Source: Dehalococcoidia bacterium (GTDB taxonomy: Bacteria; Chloroflexota; Dehalococcoidia; UBA2979). Taken from it: a stretch of 22,786 bases of DNA. How positions within the stretch are numbered: position 1 is the first letter of the stretch; each line of letters opens with the position of its first letter. Both the position numbers and the translations under genes were made by a program. The stretch is from NCBI GenBank assembly GCA_023228765.1, contig JALOAM010000030.1, forward strand, positions 1 through 22,786, in the 5' to 3' direction. The notes beneath the pieces are model-generated. The model saw nothing but the letters and a program-made list of their open reading frames with translations. It ran no database searches and was not told the DNA's origin. Shown here in pieces: positions 6,923-13,650 of the stretch.

Positions 6923-7939
6923 ATGGCCAAGACGCCCGCGATCGAACTCGAGGTGGGAGGACACAGCGTCCGGGTGACGAACCCGGACAAGGTCTACTTC
7001 CCAGGGCCGGGGTACACGAAGCGGGACCTCGTCGAGTACTACCTCGCTGTCGGGGAGGCCGCCCTCCGAGGAGTGCACGACCGCCCGGTGATCCTCAAGC
7101 GGTTCGTGGACGGGATCGCGGAGGAGCCGTTCTTCCAGAAGCGCGCTCCAGCGAAGCGACCCGACTGGGTGGGCACGGCGCGCGTCACCTATCCCAGTGG
7201 GCGCAGCGCCGACCTCGTCGCGGCGAACGAGTTGGCGGACATCGCGTGGATGGCGAACCTCGGGTGCGTGGACCTCAACCCGTGGCCCGTGCGCTCCGGT
7301 GACGTCGACCACCCCGACGAGCTGCGCGTCGACCTCGACCCGACGCCAGAGGCGACGTTCGCGGACGTGCGTCAGGTGGCCCTCGTGGTGCGCGAGGTCT
7401 TCGAGGACCTCGGGTACGCGTCGTTCCCGAAGACCTCCGGATCGCGTGGCATCCACATCTACGTACGCATCGAGCCAAAGTGGGACTTCGGGGAGATGCG
7501 GCGGTCAGCCCTCGCCGTGGCGCGCGAGGTGGAGCGCCGCGCGCCAGACCTCGCGACCAGTGCGTGGTGGAAAGAGGAGCGGCACGGCGTCTTCCTGGAC
7601 TACAACCAGAACGCCCGCGACCGCACGATGGCCGCAGCCTACTCGGTCCGCGCCCTGCCGGACGCCCGCGTCTCGACACCCCTCGACTGGGACGAGGTCG
7701 CCGAGGTGGACCCGGCCGCCTTCACGCTCAAAACCGTCCCCGCCCGCCTCGCCGAGCGCGGCGATCCGCACGAGGGCATCGACGACGTGGCGCACTCCCT
7801 CGAACCGCTGTTGGAGCTCGTCGCGCGTCACGAGAAGGAGGGCCTGGGCGATGCGCCATGGCCGCCCCACTTCCGCAAGCAGGAGGGCGAGCCCGCGCGG
7901 GTCCAGCCGAGTCGACGCAAGAAGGAGGCCGGCGAGTAG
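6923..7939 (+). CDS. LigD-type primase-polymerase (Prim-PolC-like), stand-alone
   Basis: A 338-residue protein covering the LigD polymerase domain (archaeo-eukaryotic primase superfamily) with no ligase or phosphoesterase domain attached. Seen: VTNPDKVYFPGPGYTKRDLV (18-37), the metal-binding LRVDLDP with D137 and D139, the nucleotide-binding SGSRGIHIY (172-180), and the third catalytic Asp226 in LDYNQNARDRTMAAAYSVR. These enzymes fill short gaps, preferring ribonucleotides. Size and stand-alone form match mycobacterial Prim-PolC (about 340 residues), which works with LigC in excision repair rather than with Ku. A LigC-type ligase lies 2.2 kb downstream on the other strand, and no Ku gene is in the window. 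The Lys/Arg-rich tail ends RKKEAGE. The start is set by the leaderless promoter. Confidence 0.94.
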   Translation: MAKTPAIELEVGGHSVRVTNPDKVYFPGPGYTKRDLVEYYLAVGEAALRGVHDRPVILKRFVDGIAEEPFFQKRAPAKRPDWVGTARVTYPSGRSADLVAANELADIAWMANLGCVDLNPWPVRSGDVDHPDELRVDLDPTPEATFADVRQVALVVREVFEDLGYASFPKTSGSRGIHIYVRIEPKWDFGEMRRSALAVAREVERRAPDLATSAWWKEERHGVFLDYNQNARDRTMAAAYSVRALPDARVSTPLDWDEVAEVDPAAFTLKTVPARLAERGDPHEGIDDVAHSLEPLLELVARHEKEGLGDAPWPPHFRKQEGEPARVQPSRRKKEAGE

Positions 7940-7989
7940 CCGGCCTGCTTCTGCTCTCAGCCGCTTGTGTCTCACGAGCCCCCTCGGAG

Positions 7990-8391
7990 CTAGCGGCGCA
8001 CCCCGACCAGCGCGCGCACGTCCGCGTCACGGAGGTACAGCGCGCCCCAGATGAGGACGCCGAAGGCGAACGCGAAGAGGTAGTTGGACTCCTCCATGCG
8101 GACGTGGGTGGCCACGGCTCCGCCGAGGTACCCGGTCAGCAGGATCGCGCCGAGCACTGCCGTGCGCGGCACGAGGTAGACGATCGTGCAGGCCACCAGC
8201 ACGAGGCCGATCCACGGGCCGGTGCTCTCGGGGTAGCCCGCCTTCACGAGGCCCTCCACGTACACGTCGACCTTCGCGACGCGCGCGAGCCCATCGACGA
8301 TCAGGAACAGCGACAGGAAGCCGCTGAGCGCCCAGCTCGCGATCTGCTTCCTGGTCATGGCGGTTCGTCGTGCGGTCATCGCAGTCTGCAT
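7990..8391 (-). CDS. DoxX-like four-helix membrane protein
   Basis: A 133-residue protein with about four membrane segments: ALSGFLSLFLIVDGLA (near 20-36), WIGLVLVACTIVYLV (59-73), AVLGAILLTGYLGGAVA (78-94) and YLFAFAFGVLIWGALYL (103-119). The G-Y-P-E-x-x-G-P-W-I segment between the first two helices and the LLTGYLGGAVATHVR motif at the third are typical of the DoxX-like family (PF13564). Family roles are poorly known; some DoxX proteins act in redox or thiosulfate metabolism. The ATG at 8391 has a perfect GAGGAGG site (8398-8404) with 6-base spacing, which rules out the longer upstream in-frame start. It is divergent from the STAS gene and convergent with the polymerase gene. Confidence 0.85.
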   Translation of the reverse strand: MQTAMTARRTAMTRKQIASWALSGFLSLFLIVDGLARVAKVDVYVEGLVKAGYPESTGPWIGLVLVACTIVYLVPRTAVLGAILLTGYLGGAVATHVRMEESNYLFAFAFGVLIWGALYLRDADVRALVGVRR

Positions 8392-8476
8392 CGTGTGCCT
8401 CCTCAGGTGTTCGTCGCGGGCCTCTCCCGCTGTGTCTTCACCTGTCAGACCGAGCGAGGTGCACGAACTCATCGGT

Positions 8477-8500
8477 CTCCCCGAAGAATTCTTCGAGGAG
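8477..8500. promoter_or_regulatory. Palindromic putative operator between divergent genes
   Basis: CGAAGAATTCTTCG (8482-8495) is a perfect 14-bp palindrome with an AT-rich centre. It is flanked by CTCC and GGAG, so the symmetry spans 24 bases with one mismatched pair. It lies in the 207-base divergent region between the DoxX-like and STAS genes. A dimeric regulator site is the natural reading; it is not a recognised motif. Confidence 0.45.
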
Positions 8501-8598
8501 CCCGGCGACACCTCCGACCGATGAGTCCCGACGGCTCGCGCGGTCTCACCACCAGGGGGCGCGCGACTTCGCGTGCCCGGGGCAGACAGGGCCGTCCG

Positions 8599-8913
8599 AT
8601 GTGGCTGGAATCAGTCCGCGAGGAAGGCACGATCGTCCTCAGGGTGGGCGGAACAATCGAACCCGCCGACGACCTCGCCGACCTCTACGCGCGGTTCGGC
8701 GACGTGCTGCGCGAGGACGGCGGGACCTCCGTCGTGTGCGACCTCGACGAGGTAGTGCAGGGCGACCTCGTGGTGGTCGAGATGCTGGCGCGGCTCGCCC
8801 TCACCGCACAACGCGCGGGGCTGACGCTGCGCGTCCGGCACCTGACCGAGGATCTCGAGGCGCTCCTCGCGTTCCTCGGACTCTCCGAGGTGCTCGACCT
8901 TGGCCCGGCCTGA
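8599..8913 (+). CDS. STAS-domain protein lacking the phosphorylation serine
   Basis: A 104-residue single STAS domain. The pattern EEGTIVLRVGGTIEPAD (8-24), SVVCDLDEVVQGDLVVVEMLARL (44-66), AGLTLRVRHLTEDLEALLAFLGLSEVLDL (73-101) follows the anti-sigma-factor-antagonist fold (SpoIIAA-like). In classical members a D-S-S/T-G motif at the start of the long helix carries the serine phosphorylated by an RsbW-type kinase; here the place reads GDLVVV, with no Ser or Thr, so phosphorylation control is improbable. The start is uncertain: ATG 8599 matches the domain start but lacks a clear ribosome-binding site, and an in-frame ATG at 8522 would add 26 basic residues. It is followed by two repeat copies and then the convergent ECF sigma gene. 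No anti-sigma kinase is nearby. Confidence 0.75.
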   Translation: MWLESVREEGTIVLRVGGTIEPADDLADLYARFGDVLREDGGTSVVCDLDEVVQGDLVVVEMLARLALTAQRAGLTLRVRHLTEDLEALLAFLGLSEVLDLGPA

Positions 8914-8971
8914 GCTCATCGAGTTCCACGAGAGGCAGCGTGTGTTCCGCTCCTGCTTCCCGATCCGACTG

Positions 8972-9007
8972 CTCTCCCGGTTTCGGGAGAGGGGCCGGGG
9001 GTGAGGG
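8972..9007 (+). repeat. Palindromic dispersed repeat, copy 3 (forward)
   Basis: Core CTCTCCC-GGTTTC-GGGAGAG followed by the tail GGGCCGGGGGTGAGGG. It begins 58 bases after the STAS stop. Confidence 0.9.
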
Positions 9008-9068
9008 CGCTTCCGGCATCGGGCACGTGAGCGGCTACTTGGGATGCTCGTGAAGTAGTTCCGGACGG

Positions 9069-9106
9069 CCCTCACCCCAACCCTCTCCCGAAACCGGGAG
9101 AGGGGG
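9069..9106 (-). repeat. Palindromic dispersed repeat, copy 4 (reverse)
   Basis: CCCTCACCCC followed by the core with centre GAAACC (9081-9104). It forms an inverted pair with copy 3 about 60 bases away and is followed at 9107-9126 by TCAGAG hexamers. Confidence 0.9.
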
Positions 9107-9127
9107 TCAGAGTCAGAGTCGGGAGTC
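9107..9127 (+). repeat. Short TCAGAG tandem tract next to copy 4
   Basis: Two perfect TCAGAG units (9107-9118) and degenerate continuations TCGGGAG and TCAGAG. The same hexamer follows the reverse-oriented copy 5. Confidence 0.7.
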
Positions 9128-9152
9128 AGAGACGGAAGTGAGAGTTGGGACG

Positions 9153-10157
9153 CTACGGATCGAGGTGGAGCGGCAGGTCGAACAGCGGGAACAGGCGCGG
9201 CGTGTCGAGGAAGAACGTGACGCCGGCGATCCGGCCGCCGGCGATCTCGAGCACCTGGAGCGCCCATGGGGTGAAGCCGCCATCCTCGGCAGGCTTGTAC
9301 TGGGCGAAGGCGGGCATGCCGTTCGCGGACACCGGCACGAGGCGCGAATCCTTGCAGGTGATGCCCGTGCCCAGGCAGAAGCGTCGGATGTCGAGGTGGG
9401 TCTCCAGCCACAGCGGGAACGGCGGCATGGACCACGTCGCATCCTCGTGCAACAGCGAGGTCAGCGCGTCCAGGTCATACCGCTCGAACGCCTCGACGTA
9501 GCGGGCGAGGAGCTCGCGGTCATGTTCGTCGGTGACCTCGGACGGCGCGGTCCCGGAGACATCGCGCTGGGAGAGGGTGGCGCGTGCCCGCTGGAGGGCG
9601 CTGTTCACGGACGCCACGGTAGTGTCGAGCAACTCGGCCACCTCGGTCGCGCGCCAGTCGAGCACCTCGCGCAGGATGAGCACGGCGCGCTGGCGTGGCG
9701 GCAGGCGGTGGAGCGCTGCCACGAAGGCGAGCCGTACCGAGTCGCGCGTCGCGACGATGTCCACCGGGTCGCCCGAGTCAGGCAGCACGCGCGTGTCCGG
9801 GACGGGAAGGATCCAGCGCTCCTCGGGCAGTCGCTCGCCGAGGGGCGATTCCGCCGTCCCCGACGGCCCGAGGTCCATGGACCGCGCTCGACGCTGGCTG
9901 CCGGTGACCATGTTCAGGCAGACGTTGGTGGCGATCCGGTAGAGCCAGGTCCGGAGGGAGGAGCGACCCTCGAAGCGGTCATAGCTCTTCCACGCGCGCA
10001 GGAACGTGTCCTGCACGGCGTCCTCGGCCTCGAAAGCGGAGCCGAGCATGCGGTAGCAGTACGCAGTCAGCTCGCGACGGTACGGCTCCAACTGCGGCTG
10101 GAGGCCCTCGCCGCCCGCATCCGCCTGCCACGTGCCGGTCACCGTCTGCTCGTCCAT
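9153..10157 (-). CDS. ECF sigma factor with C-terminal SnoaL-like domain (TIGR02960/SigG type)
   Basis: A 334-residue extracytoplasmic-function sigma factor. Region 2 (about 25-95) shows LTAYCYRMLGSAFEAEDAVQDTFLRAW and RTWLYRIATNVCLNM; region 4 (about 140-195) shows LHRLPPRQRAVLILREVLDW and a helix-turn-helix ending NSALQRARATL. Residues about 211-325 form a SnoaL/NTF2-like domain with LARYVEAFERYDLDALTSLLHEDATWSMPPFPLW. In ECF groups with this fused domain the SnoaL part controls activity in place of a separate anti-sigma factor, possibly by binding a small molecule. Consistent with that, no anti-sigma gene follows. The ATG at 10157 has a -10 box (10165-10170) 7 bases upstream that overlaps the ligase stop codon, so it can be transcribed both from its own promoter and by read-through from the ligase. 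Confidence 0.94.
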   Translation of the reverse strand: MDEQTVTGTWQADAGGEGLQPQLEPYRRELTAYCYRMLGSAFEAEDAVQDTFLRAWKSYDRFEGRSSLRTWLYRIATNVCLNMVTGSQRRARSMDLGPSGTAESPLGERLPEERWILPVPDTRVLPDSGDPVDIVATRDSVRLAFVAALHRLPPRQRAVLILREVLDWRATEVAELLDTTVASVNSALQRARATLSQRDVSGTAPSEVTDEHDRELLARYVEAFERYDLDALTSLLHEDATWSMPPFPLWLETHLDIRRFCLGTGITCKDSRLVPVSANGMPAFAQYKPAEDGGFTPWALQVLEIAGGRIAGVTFFLDTPRLFPLFDLPLHLDP

Positions 10158-10164
10158 CGTCCCC

Positions 10165-10170
10165 AGCCTA
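10165..10170 (-). promoter_or_regulatory. -10 box TAGGCT for leaderless sigma factor transcript
   Basis: TAGGCT lies 7 bases (GGGGACG) before ATG 10157. Its first three bases are the TAG stop codon of the upstream ligase gene, so the promoter is embedded in the end of that gene. Confidence 0.6.
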
Positions 10171-11247
10171 GCCGCTGCTCCGGCCGTCGAGGAGGTCGCG
10201 CAGCTCGGCGGGGACCGCCGTGTCGAGCTGCGAGTACGTGCAGTCCTCGGGCGGCTTGTCCGGCCTCCAGCGGCGGAAGGTGGTGCCGTGCCGGAAGCGG
10301 TCGCCCTGCAGATGGTCGAACGCGACCTCGCACACGAGCACGGGATCGAGGCGCACCCAGGAGGTCTCGGCGCCGGAGGTCCATCGGCTCGGCGTCCCCG
10401 GCGTCCGGCCTCCGCCAAACCCACGGGAGTCATCCTGCGTGACGTACGGCGCGAGGCGTCCCACCAGCTCGCGCTTCTCTGGTGCCTTGAACGAGGAGGT
10501 GTGCCCGACGTGATGGAGGACGCCCGCCTCGTCGTAGAGGCCGAGGAGCAACGAGCCGACCGCCTCGCCCTCCAGGTTCTTCGCCCAGCGGTAGCCGCCG
10601 ATCACGCAGTCGGCCGTGCGGACGTGCTTGATCTTGACCATGCTGCGGACGCCTGGCTGGTACGCCTCGTCGAGGCGTTTCGCGATCACGCCATCGAACC
10701 CCGCGCCCTCGAAGCGCTCGAACCAGTCCTGCGCCAGGGCGCTGTCCTGCGTCCACGGCGTGCGGAACACGGGAGGGAGCCCCTCGGGCAGGAGGTCTCG
10801 CAATCGCTGCTGGCGCGCCTCCAGCGGTTCGCCTCGGAGGTCGGTGTCGCCCTCGGCGAGGAGGTCGAAGGCGGCGAAGGCCGCCGGCATGGCCTCGGCG
10901 AGCTTGCGCACGCGCGACTCGGCGGGGTGGAGACGATGCTGGAGGAGGCCGAAGTCCAGGCCCTGCTCAGTGATGATCACCAGCTCCCCGTCCAGCACCA
11001 TCGGCCCGGGCAGGTCACGGAACGCGGCCTCCATCTCCGGGAAGTACCGCCCGAGGGGCCTCGAGTCCCGGCTCTGCAGGTACACCTCGCTCCCGTCGTA
11101 GTAGACGAGGCAGCGGAAGCCATCCCACTTGGGCTCGTACATCCACCCGTCACCCGTCGGGATCTCCTTCCCGATGGCAGCGAGCATCGGCTCAAGCGGT
11201 GGCTGGAACGGCAGCGCGAGCGTGGGAGGTAGAGGTGCGTCAGCCAT
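10168..11247 (-). CDS. ligC: ATP-dependent DNA ligase, LigC type
   Basis: A 359-residue ligase, the same size as mycobacterial LigC. Motif I is YEPKWDGFR with the adenylated Lys40; then SRDSRPLGRYFPE (59-71), LDGELV (85-90), the FDLL segment (127-130), motif IV GFDGVIAK (183-190) and motif V MVKIK (203-207). The OB-fold domain follows, including CVIGGYRWA (214-222), VGHTSSF (247-253) and the C-terminal PVLVCEVAFDHLQGDRFRHGTTFRRWRPDK. It seals nicks using ATP. LigC-type enzymes are tied to excision repair with Prim-PolC, and a Prim-PolC-like gene is encoded at 6923-7939. Start ATG 11247 has GGAG with 6-base spacing. The ECF sigma gene follows after 10 bases. It is divergent from the esterase gene at 11394. 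Confidence 0.95.
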   Translation of the reverse strand: MADAPLPPTLALPFQPPLEPMLAAIGKEIPTGDGWMYEPKWDGFRCLVYYDGSEVYLQSRDSRPLGRYFPEMEAAFRDLPGPMVLDGELVIITEQGLDFGLLQHRLHPAESRVRKLAEAMPAAFAAFDLLAEGDTDLRGEPLEARQQRLRDLLPEGLPPVFRTPWTQDSALAQDWFERFEGAGFDGVIAKRLDEAYQPGVRSMVKIKHVRTADCVIGGYRWAKNLEGEAVGSLLLGLYDEAGVLHHVGHTSSFKAPEKRELVGRLAPYVTQDDSRGFGGGRTPGTPSRWTSGAETSWVRLDPVLVCEVAFDHLQGDRFRHGTTFRRWRPDKPPEDCTYSQLDTAVPAELRDLLDGRSSG

Positions 11248-11393
11248 GCGTTGCTCCGGTGGGCTCTGGCCCTCCACCGTACCCCTCCCTGCTCCCCATA
11301 CGACGTAAGGGGGTGACGCGCGCGTCCACATGGTGGTAGAACGCTGCACAATCCCCGCGCGACCTCCGCAGAGCACTGAGATCAGGAACCGAC

Positions 11394-12254
11394 ATGGACT
11401 TCCTCACTGAACTCGACGTGACCTACGGCACGGGCGGCGGGCGCGACCTGAAGTGCGACGTGTTCCGCCCCGAGGGCGCCCCTCCCGCCGAGGGCTTCCC
11501 CGCCGTGATCCTGCTGCACGGCGGCGGATGGCGGCGCGGCAACCGCGCGACGATGCATCCTCGGGCGCGGCGACTCGCGGAGCGCGGCATCCTCGCGGTG
11601 GCCGCCGAGTACCGCCTGACCGACGAGGCGCGCTGGCCGGCACACCTGCACGACGTGAAGGCGTGCCTCCGCTGGCTGCGAGCGAGCGCCGGGGACCTCG
11701 GCGTGGCGCCAGACCAGATCGCGCTCGTCGGGTTCTCCGCCGGGGCGCACCTCGCACTGATGGCATCGGCGACGCCCGGCGCGCCCGAGTTCGCGGGCGA
11801 CGGCGGGCACGAGGGCGCCTCGGAGGTGGTGAACGCCGTCGTGGCGTTCTTCCCGCCGGTGCGCATCCGGCCGGGCGCCGGACGCGACAACGGCGCGGAG
11901 CCCTACAGCTCCGGCGACTCCCTCGGCGAGGGCATCACCCTCGAAGAAGCGCATGCCGCCAGCCCGATCGAGCGCGTGGTGCCGGGGTTCCCTCCCACGC
12001 TGCTCCTGCACGGCACCGCGGACGAGGTCGTCGACGCGCGGTCCTCGCAACAGATGTACGAGGCGATCACGGCCGCGGGATCGACAGCAGAGCTGCGGCT
12101 CTATGCCGGCCAGCGGCACGAGTTCGTGAAGATCGAGGAGATGCAGGACCTGGCGATGGCGGACGTGGCGCTGTTCATCCGCCGCGTGCTCGTGGAGCCG
12201 GCGCGGTTCGATCTCTCGCAGGCAGACCTCTTCGGCCTCCCCGTCGGGAGCTAG
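11394..12254 (+). CDS. Alpha/beta hydrolase, BD-FAE/carboxylesterase type
   Basis: A 286-residue alpha/beta hydrolase. HGGGWRRGN (42-50) is the oxyanion loop of the esterase/lipase and BD-FAE group; AAEYRLTDEARWPAHLHDVKACLRWLR (70-96) is typical of the same group; GFSAGAH (113-119) holds the nucleophile Ser115; the remaining triad is probably Asp209 (HGTADEVV) and His241 (GQRHEF). No signal peptide is present, so it acts in the cytoplasm on a short ester or amide. An AGGA-type ribosome-binding site lies about 7 bases before the ATG. The LLM oxidoreductase starts 47 bases after its stop on the same strand, suggesting a two-gene operon in which an oxidation product may be hydrolysed; that pairing is inference. 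Confidence 0.9.
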   Translation: MDFLTELDVTYGTGGGRDLKCDVFRPEGAPPAEGFPAVILLHGGGWRRGNRATMHPRARRLAERGILAVAAEYRLTDEARWPAHLHDVKACLRWLRASAGDLGVAPDQIALVGFSAGAHLALMASATPGAPEFAGDGGHEGASEVVNAVVAFFPPVRIRPGAGRDNGAEPYSSGDSLGEGITLEEAHAASPIERVVPGFPPTLLLHGTADEVVDARSSQQMYEAITAAGSTAELRLYAGQRHEFVKIEEMQDLAMADVALFIRRVLVEPARFDLSQADLFGLPVGS

Positions 12255-12301
12255 CCGCTAGACAGGCATGGGACCAGGGCAGAGCACAGCAGGGGGCAGC
12301 A

Positions 12302-13420
12302 ATGAAGTTCGGCATCTTCGACCACATCGAGCGACGCGACGACGTGGGGCAGGCGCAGCAGTACGAGGAGCGCCTGCAACTGATGGAGCTGGCGGACGCC
12401 GGCGGCATCTACTCCTACCACGTCGCCCAGCACCACCACTCCCCACTCTGCCTGGCGCCCAACCAGCTCGTGCTCCTCGCCTCGGCGGCGCAGCGGACAA
12501 AGCAGCTGCGCTTCGGCCCGCTCGTCCTCGTGCTCCCGCTGCACCATCCGATCCGCCTGTTGGAGGAGATCTGCATGGTGGACCAGCTCAGCGGCGGCCG
12601 CCTGGACCTCGGCGTGGGGCCGGGCACCGGCGGCGGCACGGAACTGGCGATGTGGGGCGAGGACCCCGACCACAACTACGAGCGCTTCGAGGAGACCCTG
12701 GAGATCCTCCGGCGCGGCATGCAGTCCGAGTTCCTCGACTTCGAGGGGGACGTGTTCCAGTACAGCGACCTGTGGATGGAACTCCGCCCGTACCAGCAGC
12801 CACATCCTCCGCTGTGGTGGGCTGGCAGCGCGGAGAGCGCCGCACAACGTGGAGCGAACTTCATCGCGAACGGCTCGATCACCCAGATCGCGACCGTGAC
12901 GAAGAACTACCTCGACGCGTGGGAGCAAGCGAAGGCGGAGGACGGGCCGTCGATGTACCGCCCGGAGCAGCCGCTCTACGGCGGCACGCGCCGCATCCTG
13001 ATCTGCGACACGGACGAGGAAGCCCACGCTCGCGCGCTCCCGGCGTACGACTCGTACCGCTCTCACTTCGCGAAGCCCGCCCGCGAGGGCGGCGACGCGA
13101 CGAAGGGCGCGGCCGGCGCGTTCAACGAGATCGTGCGCAACTCCTCCTGGTTCCGCGAACAGCGCAACGAGGCAGCGCCAGTCGCCCGCCCGAACACGGT
13201 CGCGACGATGCGCATCGGCGGCGAGGAGGCCATCGCGGCGGAAGCCCTCCTCGTCGGCTCGCCGGCCACCGTGAAGCAGTACGTCGAACGCTACGTCGCC
13301 GAGAGCGGCGCGAACTACTTCTGCGCGTCCTTCCAGTGGGGCGACCTCACGCACGCGGAGGCCTCGAAGTCGCTGCGGCTGTTCACCGAGGAGGTCATGC
13401 CCGCGTTCGCTTCGGCCTGA
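12302..13420 (+). CDS. LLM-class flavin-dependent oxidoreductase
   Basis: A 372-residue member of the bacterial luciferase-like monooxygenase superfamily. It starts MKFGIFDHIERR and shows AQHHHSPLC (42-50), the strand LRFGPLVLVLPLHHPIRLLEEI (69-90) and the hallmark MVDQLSGGRLDLGVGPGTGG (92-111); PPLWWAGSAESAAQRGANF follows at about 169-187. These enzymes use FMN or F420 with an aldehyde, alkane, sulfonate or similar substrate. The His-rich AQHHH and the short-range spacing resemble the FMN-dependent group, but the cofactor cannot be decided by eye. The ATG at 12302 follows an AGGGGGC stretch. It is downstream of the esterase gene and followed by repeat copies 5 and 6. Confidence 0.92.
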   Translation: MKFGIFDHIERRDDVGQAQQYEERLQLMELADAGGIYSYHVAQHHHSPLCLAPNQLVLLASAAQRTKQLRFGPLVLVLPLHHPIRLLEEICMVDQLSGGRLDLGVGPGTGGGTELAMWGEDPDHNYERFEETLEILRRGMQSEFLDFEGDVFQYSDLWMELRPYQQPHPPLWWAGSAESAAQRGANFIANGSITQIATVTKNYLDAWEQAKAEDGPSMYRPEQPLYGGTRRILICDTDEEAHARALPAYDSYRSHFAKPAREGGDATKGAAGAFNEIVRNSSWFREQRNEAAPVARPNTVATMRIGGEEAIAAEALLVGSPATVKQYVERYVAESGANYFCASFQWGDLTHAEASKSLRLFTEEVMPAFASA

Positions 13421-13439
13421 GTTCGGAGGGCGGAAGAGG

Positions 13440-13478
13440 CCCTCACCCCCGGCCCCTCTCCCGAAACCGGGAGAGGGG
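13440..13478 (-). repeat. Palindromic dispersed repeat, copy 5 (reverse)
   Basis: CCCTCACCCCC followed by the core with centre GAAACC (13454-13477). It begins 20 bases after the LLM stop and forms an inverted pair with copy 6. Confidence 0.9.
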
Positions 13479-13480
13479 AG

Positions 13481-13504
13481 TCGGAGTCAGAGTCAGAGTC
13501 AGAG
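13481..13504 (+). repeat. TCAGAG tandem tract between repeat copies 5 and 6
   Basis: One TCGGAG and three perfect TCAGAG units in tandem, directly 3' of copy 5. It parallels the tract next to copy 4. Confidence 0.8.
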
Positions 13505-13534
13505 GCGGACTCATCGTCCCGTCCCGTTCTGACT

Positions 13535-13572
13535 CCCTCTCCCGGTTTCGGGAGAGGGGCCGGGGGTGAGGG
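13535..13572 (+). repeat. Palindromic dispersed repeat, copy 6 (forward)
   Basis: Core with centre GGTTTC (13535-13558) and tail GGCCGGGGGTGAGGG. It mirrors copy 5 and lies about 40 bases before the malate synthase promoter. Confidence 0.9.
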
Positions 13573-13609
13573 CCCCTCTGCCCCTTCTGCCTCTCCGTCT
13601 CGCCCCCGC

Positions 13610-13615
13610 TAACCT
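13610..13615 (+). promoter_or_regulatory. Putative -10 box of malate synthase gene (TAACCT)
   Basis: TAACCT would start a transcript with a leader of roughly 28 bases holding the GGAGAGG ribosome-binding site before ATG 13651. Confidence 0.5.
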
Positions 13616-13650
13616 CTCCGGGTACCCCTGACTGCACGGAGAGGCTTCCG

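Noticed and set aside
13440..13572. Repeated palindromes with intervening sequence as a possible CRISPR array.
   Set aside because: Only two copies in opposite orientation, with tandem hexamers rather than unique spacers, and no cas genes nearby.
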